Below, piece by piece: positions 1-7,484 of a stretch of DNA of 21,020 nucleotides. The notes beneath the pieces were generated by a model, which saw only the letters and a program-made list of their open reading frames with translations, was not told the origin of the DNA and searched no databases. The DNA comes from Proteobacteria bacterium UBA3413 (GTDB taxonomy: Bacteria; Pseudomonadota; Gammaproteobacteria; Magnimaribacterales; D2472): NCBI GenBank assembly GCA_002358345.1, contig DEOR01000002.1, forward strand, positions 1-21,020, written 5' to 3'. Each line of letters opens with the position of its first letter. Position 1 is the stretch's first letter. The translations under genes and the position numbers were made by a program.

Positions 1-2
1 AA

Positions 3-755
3 ATGTTAAATAAAAGTTTATTAGCTCTTACTTTGCTTACTACATTTGTAGCAGCATCGGAAATGGAGCAGGTCTTAGAAGTTGGTAGAGATAACACAGA
101 TCTTTCTGCTCAATCTCAAGATAAAATTGATCAAACGGAATCTGAAACTGACAAGATAGTCAACGAATTTAAGGTTGTTTCCAAGCAAGTTGAGGGTTTA
201 AAACTCTACAATGCTCAAAAAAGGATTCAAATCCAAGCTCAGCTTGATCTTATGGATCAATATGACGAGCAACTCATCCAGGTTGTGATTATGCAAAGAC
301 AAGTACCACCTCTAGCTCAGCGCATGCTAGAAGGACTTGAGAAGTATGTAAAACTTGACACACCATTTCATTTGGAAGAAAGAATGCAGCGTTTAGATCT
401 AGTGAGAGCCTCCCTTTCTAACCCTAAAGTCACAGCATCTGAGCAAGTGAGACAAATCCTTGAAGCCTATAATATTGAAGGTGAGTATGGAAGAAAGCTT
501 GATGCCTACGACGAGACTATTGTATTAGAAGGCAAAGAGATGGTTGTCAATATTTTAAGAGTTGGCAGGCTTGGCATGTTCTTTCAAACAAAAGATGAAA
601 GAAAGACAGGCTATTACGATACTGTTACTGGGTCTTGGGAAGAGCTTTCCGGTAGCTATAGAGTCCAGGTTAGAGATGGTATTCGAATGGCTCAAAAATT
701 AGCACCAATGGATATCATGATGCTGCCGATTGTCTACAGAGGAGAAGCTTCATGA
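3..755 (+). CDS. DUF3450 family periplasmic protein, first gene of TonB2-type operon
   Basis: This 250-residue protein opens the TonB-system operon. A cleavable signal peptide is visible at residues 1-18 (hydrophobic core LLALTLLTTFVA, small residues before SE). Residues ~30-100 are rich in Q, E, K and D with heptad-like spacing and probably form a coiled coil. A more compact, conserved-looking C-terminal part follows (~150-245, with KTGYYDTVTGSWEEL). Length and architecture match DUF3450, a family regularly encoded immediately before TtpC/ExbB2/ExbD2/TonB2 in gammaproteobacteria. Its biochemical role is not established; a periplasmic scaffold or regulator of the TonB complex is inference. 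Its TGA stop overlaps the next ATG by four bases, which implies translational coupling. The ATG lies two bases from the window edge, so the promoter and ribosome binding site are not visible. A start further upstream cannot be formally excluded, but the signal peptide fits this one. Confidence 0.85.
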   Translation: MLNKSLLALTLLTTFVAASEMEQVLEVGRDNTDLSAQSQDKIDQTESETDKIVNEFKVVSKQVEGLKLYNAQKRIQIQAQLDLMDQYDEQLIQVVIMQRQVPPLAQRMLEGLEKYVKLDTPFHLEERMQRLDLVRASLSNPKVTASEQVRQILEAYNIEGEYGRKLDAYDETIVLEGKEMVVNILRVGRLGMFFQTKDERKTGYYDTVTGSWEELSGSYRVQVRDGIRMAQKLAPMDIMMLPIVYRGEAS

Positions 756-2131
756 AAAATTTCAATAAATATTTGCTATCTTTTGCTTTGGTTGGATCAA
801 TTTCAGCTTTTGCTCAAGATGCTACAGAAGGCGAACCAACTACTATTCAAGGTCTACTTCAGTTAGTTCAAGAAGGAAGAACCTCTGAACAAACAGTTAA
901 CGCTAAACGGGAAGCAGACTTCCTTGTTGATAAAAACAAACAGGCTTCTAAATTAGCTGCTGAAAAAAGAGAGCTAGCGCGACAAGAAAAAATTGCTGAT
1001 CAGCTCGAAACAGAATACAAGGCAAATGAATCTATTTTAGTGGTTAAAGAAGCTGCATATAAAAAAGAACTTGGTTCATTGATAGAGCTTTTTGGCCATT
1101 TGCAGAGCTCCGCAGGTGAAGCCAGCGCACTTTTTGCTGATTCTTTATCCTCTGGACAGTATGGAAGAGACAGAGAAATTTTCCTTAATAACCTTTCCTC
1201 CAAGATGTCGAGTGCGACAGAGTTACCGACCATCAGAGAGCTTGAAGGTCTATGGTATGAACTTCAAAGAGAAATGGTTGCCGGATCCGAGGTTGTAACC
1301 TTTAATGCAAATGTTATTACCCTCGATGGTGAATCTGTTGAATGTGCTGTGACCAGAGTTGGTTTATACAACGTCATTTGTGATGGCAAATATTTAGAAT
1401 ACATTGGCAGCAAAGGGCAGTATGCATTTCTTGGAAAGCAGCCAGAAGGACGTTATGTCAGCACGGCTAAAAAATTATCTAAAGCTGACGCAGGCGATGT
1501 AGTTAAATTCGGCGTTGATCCTACTGGCCCAGTGGGTGGAAGCTTGCTTGCAAACTTGATTCAAAATCCAAGTCTAATGGAGAGAGTGCATCAAGGGCGT
1601 GAAGTTGGTTACATCATCATTTTTGTTGGTTTAATCGGTATTGCCATAGCCTTTTGGAAGCTGTATCAGCTATACACCATGGGCGTAGCAGTTAAAAAGC
1701 AAGCCACATCAAAAACACACGACCAGTCCAACCCACTAGGTAGAGTTCTGGCCGTTGGAAAAGAGCACATGGGCAAAGACATTGAGACTCTTGAGCTTAG
1801 ATTGGCAGAAGCCATCATGGCTGAAAGACCTGCAATTGAGCAAGGCATTAATGTTGTAAAAATTATTTCAGTGGTTGCTCCTTTGGCTGGCTTGCTTGGA
1901 ACAGTAACGGGGATGATTGTGACCTTCCAGCAAATTACTTTGTTTGGAACAGGTGATCCAAAAATTATGGCTGGTGGTATTTCGCAAGCCCTTGTTACTA
2001 CTGTGCTAGGTCTGGTAGTTGCTATTCCTACAACGCTTTTACATTCTTTTGCTAATTCTTCAGCAAGAGGCATTATTAATGTTCTTGAAGAGCAAAGCAC
2101 AGGAATCGTAGCAGAGCATTCTGATAAGTAA
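752..2131 (+). CDS. MotA/TolQ/ExbB proton channel family protein with periplasmic N-terminal domain (TtpC-like)
   Basis: A long ExbB/TolQ-family protein of 459 residues. Residues 1-21 form a signal peptide (ending AFA before QD). Residues ~25-285 are periplasmic: a coiled-coil-like stretch (~50-110), then a globular part containing two cysteines (C198, C210). Three membrane segments follow at ~286-306, ~368-392 and ~409-433, with the family signature LLGTVTGMIVTFQ (381-393). This matches TtpC, the extra membrane component of Vibrio TonB2 systems that is needed for TonB2 function together with ExbB2 and ExbD2. The start is well supported: the Shine-Dalgarno AGAGGAG lies at 738-744, seven bases upstream of an ATG that overlaps the preceding stop as ATGA. 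The next gene, exbB, begins nine bases after this stop. The membrane half is paralogous to that ExbB (VTGMIVTFQ here, VTGMIEVFQ there). The family assignment is sure; TtpC-equivalent function is inferred from architecture and gene order. Confidence 0.9.
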   Translation: MKNFNKYLLSFALVGSISAFAQDATEGEPTTIQGLLQLVQEGRTSEQTVNAKREADFLVDKNKQASKLAAEKRELARQEKIADQLETEYKANESILVVKEAAYKKELGSLIELFGHLQSSAGEASALFADSLSSGQYGRDREIFLNNLSSKMSSATELPTIRELEGLWYELQREMVAGSEVVTFNANVITLDGESVECAVTRVGLYNVICDGKYLEYIGSKGQYAFLGKQPEGRYVSTAKKLSKADAGDVVKFGVDPTGPVGGSLLANLIQNPSLMERVHQGREVGYIIIFVGLIGIAIAFWKLYQLYTMGVAVKKQATSKTHDQSNPLGRVLAVGKEHMGKDIETLELRLAEAIMAERPAIEQGINVVKIISVVAPLAGLLGTVTGMIVTFQQITLFGTGDPKIMAGGISQALVTTVLGLVVAIPTTLLHSFANSSARGIINVLEEQSTGIVAEHSDK

Positions 2132-2140
2132 TTAGAAACA

Positions 2141-2665
2141 ATGTTTTACGCAATTACTGAAGCATTTAATACCCTCAGAGACTTTATGTCTGCTGGGGGA
2201 AGTGTGCTTTGGTTAATTGCTCTGCTGGCAGCATTTATGTGGGCCATTATACTAGAAAGAATTTGGTACTTTAATGCAGGTCACAGAGTTTACATGATTG
2301 AGCTAAAGTCTGAATGGGATGCTGTAGGCGATCATACAACCTGGAAGGCCAAGCAAATTCAAGACAAGCTTGTTTCTCAGGCTAAAGAAGAAGTTAATAA
2401 ACACCTTTCGTTAATAAACACTTGCGTTGCATTGGCACCGCTATTTGGATTGCTTGGAACAGTTACAGGCATGATTGAAGTTTTCCAAGTGATGGCTTTT
2501 ACTGGAGGCGGGGATGCTAGATCAATGGCAGGCGGCGTTTCCAAAGCAACTCTTCCAACCATGGCTGGAATGACCACTGCTCTCTCAGGCGTGTTTGCTA
2601 CCATTTACCTAACTTCTGCAAAAAATAGAGAAGAGAATACAATCAAAACTACAATTAAAAGCTAA
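2141..2665 (+). CDS. exbB: Biopolymer transport protein ExbB (TonB2-type)
   Basis: Inner-membrane proton-channel subunit of the TonB energy-transduction motor, 174 residues, the usual size for ExbB2-type proteins. Three transmembrane segments are visible at ~20-42, ~93-116 and ~135-160. Between the first and second is a charged cytoplasmic loop (~45-88). The family signature ALAPLFGLLGTVTGMIEVFQ spans 97-116, and the third helix holds the expected small/threonine-rich stretch (KATLPTMAGMTTALSG). ExbB forms a pentamer around an ExbD dimer and couples proton flow to movement of TonB. The ATG is nine bases after the ttpC-like gene and lacks an obvious Shine-Dalgarno, so translation may depend on coupling. 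exbD follows 13 bases downstream. Confidence 0.95.
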   Translation: MFYAITEAFNTLRDFMSAGGSVLWLIALLAAFMWAIILERIWYFNAGHRVYMIELKSEWDAVGDHTTWKAKQIQDKLVSQAKEEVNKHLSLINTCVALAPLFGLLGTVTGMIEVFQVMAFTGGGDARSMAGGVSKATLPTMAGMTTALSGVFATIYLTSAKNREENTIKTTIKS

Positions 2666-2666
2666 C

Positions 2667-2672
2667 GAGGAG
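2667..2672 (+). promoter_or_regulatory. Shine-Dalgarno GAGGAG fixing the GTG start of exbD
   Basis: GAGGAG sits six bases before GTG at 2679, directly after the exbB stop (TAA 2663-2665). The spacing is near ideal and supports the GTG start of exbD. With this start the protein begins MRRNAISSAVQDEDAEINMTP, the expected short cytoplasmic tail of an ExbD. Confidence 0.8.
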
Positions 2673-2678
2673 AATATT

Positions 2679-3089
2679 GTGAGAAGAAACGCTATATCAA
2701 GTGCAGTACAAGACGAAGACGCAGAAATTAACATGACGCCCATGCTTGATGTTGTTTTCATCATGCTTATCTTTTTTATTGTTACAGCAAACTTTATTAA
2801 AGAACCTGGTTTAGAAATTAATAGACCAGATGCTAGCACAGCTGAAACTCAAGAGAATGCAGCTATTCTAATTGCCATTGGCGCTTCCGGTGAAATCTGG
2901 ATGGATGGCAGGCGAATTGATGCAAGACAAGTCAAAGCCAACGTTGTTAAGCTTTTAGCTGATAATCCACAGGGATCTGTTGTGATTCAAGCAGATGAAA
3001 AAGCAATGGCTGATACGATTATTAAAGTGATGGATGGTGCGAGAGAAGCAGGCGTATTTAACATCTCTCTTGCATCTGAACCAAAATAG
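2679..3089 (+). CDS. exbD: Biopolymer transport protein ExbD (TonB2-type)
   Basis: 136-residue ExbD/TolR-family protein with a GTG start and a strong Shine-Dalgarno six bases upstream. It has a short cytoplasmic N-terminus, a single transmembrane helix (~23-40) and a periplasmic domain (~60-134). The family motif INMTPMLDVV carries the conserved membrane aspartate (D24, equivalent to E. coli ExbD D25) that is protonated during the motor cycle. The C-terminal domain has the usual pattern of strand, GEIWMDG turn and VVIQADEKA. It works with ExbB and TonB at the inner membrane. The gene sits between exbB and tonB with short gaps (13 and 9 bases), as expected for one transcript. Confidence 0.95.
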   Translation: MRRNAISSAVQDEDAEINMTPMLDVVFIMLIFFIVTANFIKEPGLEINRPDASTAETQENAAILIAIGASGEIWMDGRRIDARQVKANVVKLLADNPQGSVVIQADEKAMADTIIKVMDGAREAGVFNISLASEPK

Positions 3090-3098
3090 AGAATCATA

Positions 3099-3815
3099 TT
3101 GAATACTGCTGTTAATAGTTTAAATTCTGTATCTCAGCTTTTATCTAAGGTTGTTGATCCATTGGCGGCTCTGTATTACAAAGCTTTTAACTATAATAAA
3201 TATCTAGCAGGAACAGCTTTTGCTGCCATTATCACTCTTGCATTATTCTTTTTGATGGTGGCGTTGATCTCCCTTGGAGATGACACCTTGCCAACAGATA
3301 ACTCTCGTAAACTTGGGGATGTAATCATGCCTGATAGGGATATTGATACTCTTTTCGATAATGTTGATAAGCCTGAAGAGCCAGAAGAACAGCCAGAAGA
3401 TATTGCGCAACCAGAATTAGATCTTGCGCCTATTGCAGGAATGGATGTTAGCCTCCCGAAACCAAAAGCAAATTTTGCAGCCAACGGAAGTTTTTTTAGA
3501 GACGGCGAATATATTCCATTATTTAAAGTCACTCCTATTTACCCAAGACGCGCCCAAGAAAGAGGCATTATGGGTTATGCAGTAGTAGCCTTTACTATAA
3601 CCGAAACAGGAACTGTCGAAAATACCGAAGCTTTAGAAGGTTTTTGTGGAGACCCAACTGATCCTGAAACGGTTTATAGGGAATGTTCTATCTTTAATTC
3701 AGCCGCTGCGAGTGCTGCTACTAAGCTTAAATATAAACCTAAAATTGTTGATGGAAAAGCTGTAAGGGTTGATAACGTCCCACATAAGTTCACTTTTATT
3801 CTGGAGGAATCCTAA
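3099..3815 (+). CDS. tonB: Energy transducer TonB (TonB2-type)
   Basis: 238-residue TonB protein that links the inner-membrane motor to outer-membrane receptors. Visible parts are a ~36-residue cytoplasmic tail, one transmembrane helix (~37-58), and an acidic proline/glutamate linker (~88-108, KPEEPEEQPEDIAQPE) that is shorter than in E. coli TonB. The TonB C-terminal domain runs ~140-236, with PIYPRRAQERGIMGYAVVAF and the closing KFTFILEES. The start is TTG at 3099, with a weak GAGA ribosome site six bases before it. The next in-frame methionine falls inside the membrane helix, so TTG is the best choice. Two oddities are a loop with two cysteines (C183, C196) between the second and third elements of the C-terminal domain, and the absence of histidine in the membrane helix. 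The TAA stop shares one base with the ATG of the TPR gene. Confidence 0.93.
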   Translation: MNTAVNSLNSVSQLLSKVVDPLAALYYKAFNYNKYLAGTAFAAIITLALFFLMVALISLGDDTLPTDNSRKLGDVIMPDRDIDTLFDNVDKPEEPEEQPEDIAQPELDLAPIAGMDVSLPKPKANFAANGSFFRDGEYIPLFKVTPIYPRRAQERGIMGYAVVAFTITETGTVENTEALEGFCGDPTDPETVYRECSIFNSAAASAATKLKYKPKIVDGKAVRVDNVPHKFTFILEES

Positions 3816-5326
3816 TGCTGAATAAAATTACTCGCAATGCCTTTATTTTATTAGCCTTTGGTTTTGCATTCAGTACTTCTGATCTATCAGCACAAAGCAG
3901 CAATGATGAACCTTCAACAGGTGGCAGCTCAAATAAAACAGGAAAAACCAGAACATATAAAGAAGCTAGAGTGCTAATGTCCTCCACGGCAAAACAAGTA
4001 CAAAAAGTAGTAGAGGCTCTTGAGAGACAAAAAATTGTAAAAGCTCCAGATCCGCTGAATAAAGGACAGTTTATCGAGAAGGAAGAAGATGATCCAGATT
4101 TTATAGAGGCTAGACGACTGCTAACTGAATTGCTAAACAGGCAAGACGAGCTCAAAAGTTATGATCGCTCAGTAATGTGGAATTACTGGGGATATATTTA
4201 CTTTAGCGATGAAGATTATGATAATGCTATGAGATCTTATGAAAGGCTTTTAAATGAGCCAGAGGCGACCATCTCGCTTAGAACTGCATCATTGCTTACA
4301 TTAGCCCAATTAAACCTAGTAAAAGAAAACTGGGACAAAGGCATTGCACTGATTCTGCAGTGGATGGACGAGGTAGAGAATGTCACAGCGCAGTCCCATT
4401 CATTATTAGGCCAGGCATATTATCAAAAGAAAGACTATGTGCGGTCCAGAAAATCTATAGAAGAAGCAATTAGGATAGCTGAAGAGGTTGAAAATTATAG
4501 GCCCAAAGAACAGTGGTATGTATTATTGGCAGCATGTCTTTACGAGCTAAAGGAAGCTAAAGTCGTTAGCGACCAGTATGCTTTAGAGCAGCAAGTATTA
4601 ATTTATGAGATTCTTGTTAATTACTACCCTAAGAAGTTATATTTTATTCAATTGGGTGGAACATACGCTCAAATGGAAAGAGAGCAAGACTACATGCTTG
4701 TTCTCAAAGCAGCTTTTGATAAAGACCTGTTAGATAAAGAGAGTGAGTACCTTGCCTTGGCGCAACTACTTCTTTTGTATAAAAATCCATATTGGGCTGC
4801 TCAGGTTTTGGTTTCTGGGCAAAAGAAAAAAATCGTGATTAAAAACGAAAAAACAGGTGAAGAAGAAACTTTCCCCGTCGTCAAAGATACAGAGAAAAAT
4901 TTAAAGCTCTTGGCTGATTCCTGGAGAATGGCTCAAGAAATAAACAAAGCCATACCAGTTCTTGAAAGGGCCGCTAAGATGTCTCAAGATGGAGATCTCT
5001 ATGTTCTCCTGGGAAATCTTTATTTGTTTGAAGATAGAATGGAGGACTCTATTCGTGCGATTGAGATGGGACTCAAAAAACCTAAAGTTAAAAGTAGATC
5101 TCAGGCCCAGTTAGTATTAGGGCAAGCACATTTTGAATTAGAGAATTTTGAAGAAGCAAAGAAACAATTTAGAGCAGCTGCGCGAGATGAAGATAAGCGC
5201 ATTAAAACAACCGCTAACTCTTGGATTAAGTACGCTGAGAATGAATCCATTAGAGTTAAAAACCTAGCCCTAAGAAGGGAGTTTATCGAAAAGTCTAATG
5301 CCAAAGCTCAGAGCAAGAATTCTTAG
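3815..5326 (+). CDS. Periplasmic tetratricopeptide-repeat protein of the TonB2-type operon
   Basis: 503-residue TPR protein, last gene of the operon. A signal peptide ends near residue 26 (DLSA before QSS). Several TPR-like helical hairpins can be seen: ~118-150 (NYWGYIYFSDEDYDNAMRSY), ~192-225 (LLGQAYYQKKDYVRSRKSI), ~396-425 (LLGNLYLFEDRMEDSIRAI) and ~430-462 (LGQAHFELENFEEAKKQF), with degenerate repeats between them. TPR proteins at this position are a regular part of TonB2-type clusters (TtpC-ExbB2-ExbD2-TonB2-TPR in Vibrio). They probably serve in protein-protein contact within the periplasm; the exact partner is unknown. The start is firm: GGAGG at 3803-3807, seven bases before an ATG overlapping the tonB stop by one base (TAATG). 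The TAG stop overlaps the convergent folA stop by four bases, leaving no space for an intergenic terminator. Confidence 0.85.
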   Translation: MLNKITRNAFILLAFGFAFSTSDLSAQSSNDEPSTGGSSNKTGKTRTYKEARVLMSSTAKQVQKVVEALERQKIVKAPDPLNKGQFIEKEEDDPDFIEARRLLTELLNRQDELKSYDRSVMWNYWGYIYFSDEDYDNAMRSYERLLNEPEATISLRTASLLTLAQLNLVKENWDKGIALILQWMDEVENVTAQSHSLLGQAYYQKKDYVRSRKSIEEAIRIAEEVENYRPKEQWYVLLAACLYELKEAKVVSDQYALEQQVLIYEILVNYYPKKLYFIQLGGTYAQMEREQDYMLVLKAAFDKDLLDKESEYLALAQLLLLYKNPYWAAQVLVSGQKKKIVIKNEKTGEEETFPVVKDTEKNLKLLADSWRMAQEINKAIPVLERAAKMSQDGDLYVLLGNLYLFEDRMEDSIRAIEMGLKKPKVKSRSQAQLVLGQAHFELENFEEAKKQFRAAARDEDKRIKTTANSWIKYAENESIRVKNLALRREFIEKSNAKAQSKNS

Positions 5327-5826
5327 TCTCTTAGATACGTTTCAATCATAAAGTCATATTCGTTATCTTCATCTCTTGCATGAGTTTCGCTTGAGATATT
5401 GCGCCATTCTTGTAAGTTAATTTCTGGATAAAATATATCTCCTGCAATCTCGCAATCCACTCTAGTTAACACTAATTTATTAACCATTAGCATGCTGTCT
5501 TTGAAGACATGACCTCCACCAATTAGCACCACCTCATCTTCAATTTGATGAGCAACATTCCAGGTATGTGCCGCTTGAATTCCTTCTTCTAGGCTACGAA
5601 CAATCTCAAGGCCATCCAGGCAGTCCAGAGAAGAGGAGATAACAATGTTATGCCTATTCGGCAAGGGCCTACCTATCGATTCGAAAGTCTTCCTTCCCAT
5701 GACCATTGCTTTTTTTTGAGTATAAGCGCTAAAGTGCTGGAGATCGCGCTTAAGCTTCCATGGAAGATTGTTATTAACACCTATGACAGAGTTGCGTGAT
5801 AAGGCAACTAGATGAGAGATTTGCAT
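5323..5826 (-). CDS. folA: Dihydrofolate reductase
   Basis: Reduces dihydrofolate to tetrahydrofolate with NADPH, regenerating the cofactor oxidised by ThyA, whose gene is directly upstream. The protein is 167 residues. Recognisable elements are the N-terminal strand MQISHLVALSRNSVIG, the substrate-site helix LPWKLKRDLQHF with the catalytic acid D28 (E. coli D27), the NADPH-binding VMGRKTFESIGRPLP (42-56), and VVLIGGGHVFKDSM with the glycine-rich turn (99-112). I chose ATG at 5826, where the DHFR fold begins. An in-frame ATG further upstream (5874) would add 16 residues and overlap the end of thyA. With the chosen start only one base separates folA from the thyA stop, implying coupled translation. 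The TAA stop overlaps the TPR-gene stop on the other strand. Confidence 0.95.
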   Translation of the reverse strand: MQISHLVALSRNSVIGVNNNLPWKLKRDLQHFSAYTQKKAMVMGRKTFESIGRPLPNRHNIVISSSLDCLDGLEIVRSLEEGIQAAHTWNVAHQIEDEVVLIGGGHVFKDSMLMVNKLVLTRVDCEIAGDIFYPEINLQEWRNISSETHARDEDNEYDFMIETYLRD

Positions 5827-5827
5827 A

Positions 5828-6694
5828 CTATATTGCCATCGGGGCCTTGATGGCTGGATGCGATTCATAGCCATCTAATACAAAGTCATCAATACTTAGA
5901 GCATCTATATCCTCGATAGACTCAATGTTTGGCATGATGAGTTGAGGTAATTTTTTAGGCTCTCGCGTTAGCTGCTCGCGGGCCTGATCGATAGTATTTT
6001 TATAGATATGAGCATCCCCAAAAGTATGGACAAAGTCACCTACTTCCAAATTTAAGATATTGGCTAAAATGGATTGCAGCAAGGCATAGCTTGCGATATT
6101 AAAGGGGACTCCTAGAAACATATCTGCACTGCGTTGATACATTTGGCATGAAAGGCGTCCATTGGTTGAAACATAGAATTGGGACATGACGTGACAGGGT
6201 GGCAAGGCCATCAAATCTAGCTGCCCAACATTCCACGCACTTACTATATGCCTTCTGCCCATAGGGTTAGAGCGAAGACCTGCAATCAATTCTTTGACCT
6301 GATCTTTGCCGCCCCAATCTCTCCATTGCACGCCATATATGGGGCCCAGTTTTTTGACAATGTTAGAATTCGTATAACCCAGGGTAACCCCCTGATTATC
6401 TGCGTTATCGGTCCAGATGGTAGAAAATTTTTGTAAATCAGTGAGATCTTCTCTCTTTTTTTGAAACCTAATCTCAGCAAGGCGGCGCTCATCATCCGAG
6501 CCCTCTAAAAACCACAACAACTCTGATACCACACCCTTCCAGGCAAGTGTTTTGGTTGTGACAGCTGGAAAACCATCCCGTAAATTAAAACGAAGTTGAT
6601 GGCCAAAGGATGATAAAACTCCAGTACCAGTTCGATCGTCTCGACTTTCACCATTTTCTAAGATGTACTCTAATAGCTCAAGATATTGCTTCAT
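5828..6694 (-). CDS. thyA: Thymidylate synthase
   Basis: Makes dTMP from dUMP using methylene-tetrahydrofolate as carbon and hydride donor. The protein is 288 residues against 264 in E. coli. The extra residues fall mainly around 72-92 (KKREDLTDLQKFSTIW), an insertion found in many other ThyA proteins. Clear landmarks are the N-terminal RDDRTGTGVLSSFG with the phosphate-binding arginine, the catalytic cysteine C167 in LMALPPCHVMSQFYV, QRSADMFLGVPFNIASYALL (187-206), GDAHIY, and the family C-terminus ending in a hydrophobic AI. The ATG at 6694 lies inside the 3' end of lgt (17-base overlap) and has no strong Shine-Dalgarno. The lgt-thyA-folA order is classic for Gammaproteobacteria. Confidence 0.97.
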   Translation of the reverse strand: MKQYLELLEYILENGESRDDRTGTGVLSSFGHQLRFNLRDGFPAVTTKTLAWKGVVSELLWFLEGSDDERRLAEIRFQKKREDLTDLQKFSTIWTDNADNQGVTLGYTNSNIVKKLGPIYGVQWRDWGGKDQVKELIAGLRSNPMGRRHIVSAWNVGQLDLMALPPCHVMSQFYVSTNGRLSCQMYQRSADMFLGVPFNIASYALLQSILANILNLEVGDFVHTFGDAHIYKNTIDQAREQLTREPKKLPQLIMPNIESIEDIDALSIDDFVLDGYESHPAIKAPMAI

Positions 6695-7484
6695 ATTTTT
6701 TTAGCGATTTGATCAGTAATATCAGGCCAATCATAAACATTGGAATACTTAGTATCTGGCCCATGCTTAATTGTAATGTAATAAATCCCATGTGAGCATC
6801 AGGCTGCCTAAAGAACTCAATAAAAAATCTGATAACCCCATAGCCCATTAGAAAACTGCCGCTTAATACACCAGTTTTATTGGTATTTTTCCCAATCCAT
6901 ATTAATAAAAGGAATAGAATGATTCCCTCAAACAACATTTCATATAGTTGAGAAGGGTGCCTTGGAAGACCATAGGGGTCTGTTGGAAAAATGAATCCCC
7001 AGCTTCCATCTGTGGGTCGCCCATAAAGCTCGCCATTCAGAAAATTACCAATTCTTACAAGCCCGAGTCCAATGGGCATGGCAGCACAAACAGCATCCGC
7101 CAATCTCAGAAAGGAGATAGCCTGCTTGATTGAGTAGACGTAAAGACTTGTAATGACGCCCATCAAGCCGCCATGGAAACTCAAACCACCTTCCCATACA
7201 AAAAATAAACTGATGGGATTAGCTATCAATTGGTCTAGACCATAAAACAGCATGTAGCCTACTCTGCCTCCCAGCATTGCGCCAAATATTAGCCCGTAGA
7301 GAAACACTATGTCGTTGGCTTGCTCTTCGCTTAAACCTAGCTCTTTAATGATGGAGTGATTCTTTAGGTATTGAAAAATAAAGACTGCAGACAATACCCA
7401 GGTAACGGCATAGTATTGAATTTTTAGAAACCCAAGATTGATAAGACTGGGGTTATTAAAGAATTCTGAGAGCTCTATGATCAA
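6678..7484 (-). CDS. lgt: Prolipoprotein diacylglyceryl transferase
   Basis: Inner-membrane enzyme that moves a diacylglyceryl group from phosphatidylglycerol to the lipobox cysteine of prolipoproteins, the first step of lipoprotein maturation. The protein is 268 residues with about seven hydrophobic segments. Family motifs are GGRVGYMLFY (~72-81), LSFHGGLMG with H104 (E. coli H103), GLVRIGNFLNGELYGR (141-156) containing R144 and N147, RHPSQLYE (175-182), and a late FFIEFFRQPD arginine region. The start is TTG at 7484, overlapping the upstream TSUP stop as TTGA. The next methionine is at residue 70, within the conserved fold, so a non-ATG start is required. The 3' end overlaps thyA by 17 bases. 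Confidence 0.95.
   Translation of the reverse strand: MIIELSEFFNNPSLINLGFLKIQYYAVTWVLSAVFIFQYLKNHSIIKELGLSEEQANDIVFLYGLIFGAMLGGRVGYMLFYGLDQLIANPISLFFVWEGGLSFHGGLMGVITSLYVYSIKQAISFLRLADAVCAAMPIGLGLVRIGNFLNGELYGRPTDGSWGFIFPTDPYGLPRHPSQLYEMLFEGIILFLLLIWIGKNTNKTGVLSGSFLMGYGVIRFFIEFFRQPDAHMGFITLQLSMGQILSIPMFMIGLILLIKSLKKYEAIS

Noticed and set aside
1666..2100. 144-codon open frame on the minus strand within the TtpC-like gene
   Set aside because: Lies wholly inside a strongly conserved membrane-protein gene, has no recognisable domain or ribosome site, and reads as a shadow of the plus-strand coding.
3796..4155. 119-codon minus-strand frame across the start of the TPR gene
   Set aside because: Serine- and leucine-rich low-information translation, opposite a clear signal peptide and coiled-coil coding region; a shadow frame.
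5827..5874. Upstream ATG extending folA by 16 residues
   Set aside because: The extension is antisense-free but overlaps the thyA C-terminus and precedes the point where every DHFR begins (MQISHLVALS); ATG 5826 fits family length and coupling.
6678..6710. Poly-T run near the end of lgt as an intrinsic terminator
   Set aside because: The T-run lies in the lgt/thyA overlap with no stem before it; it is coding sequence plus the region upstream of the thyA start.
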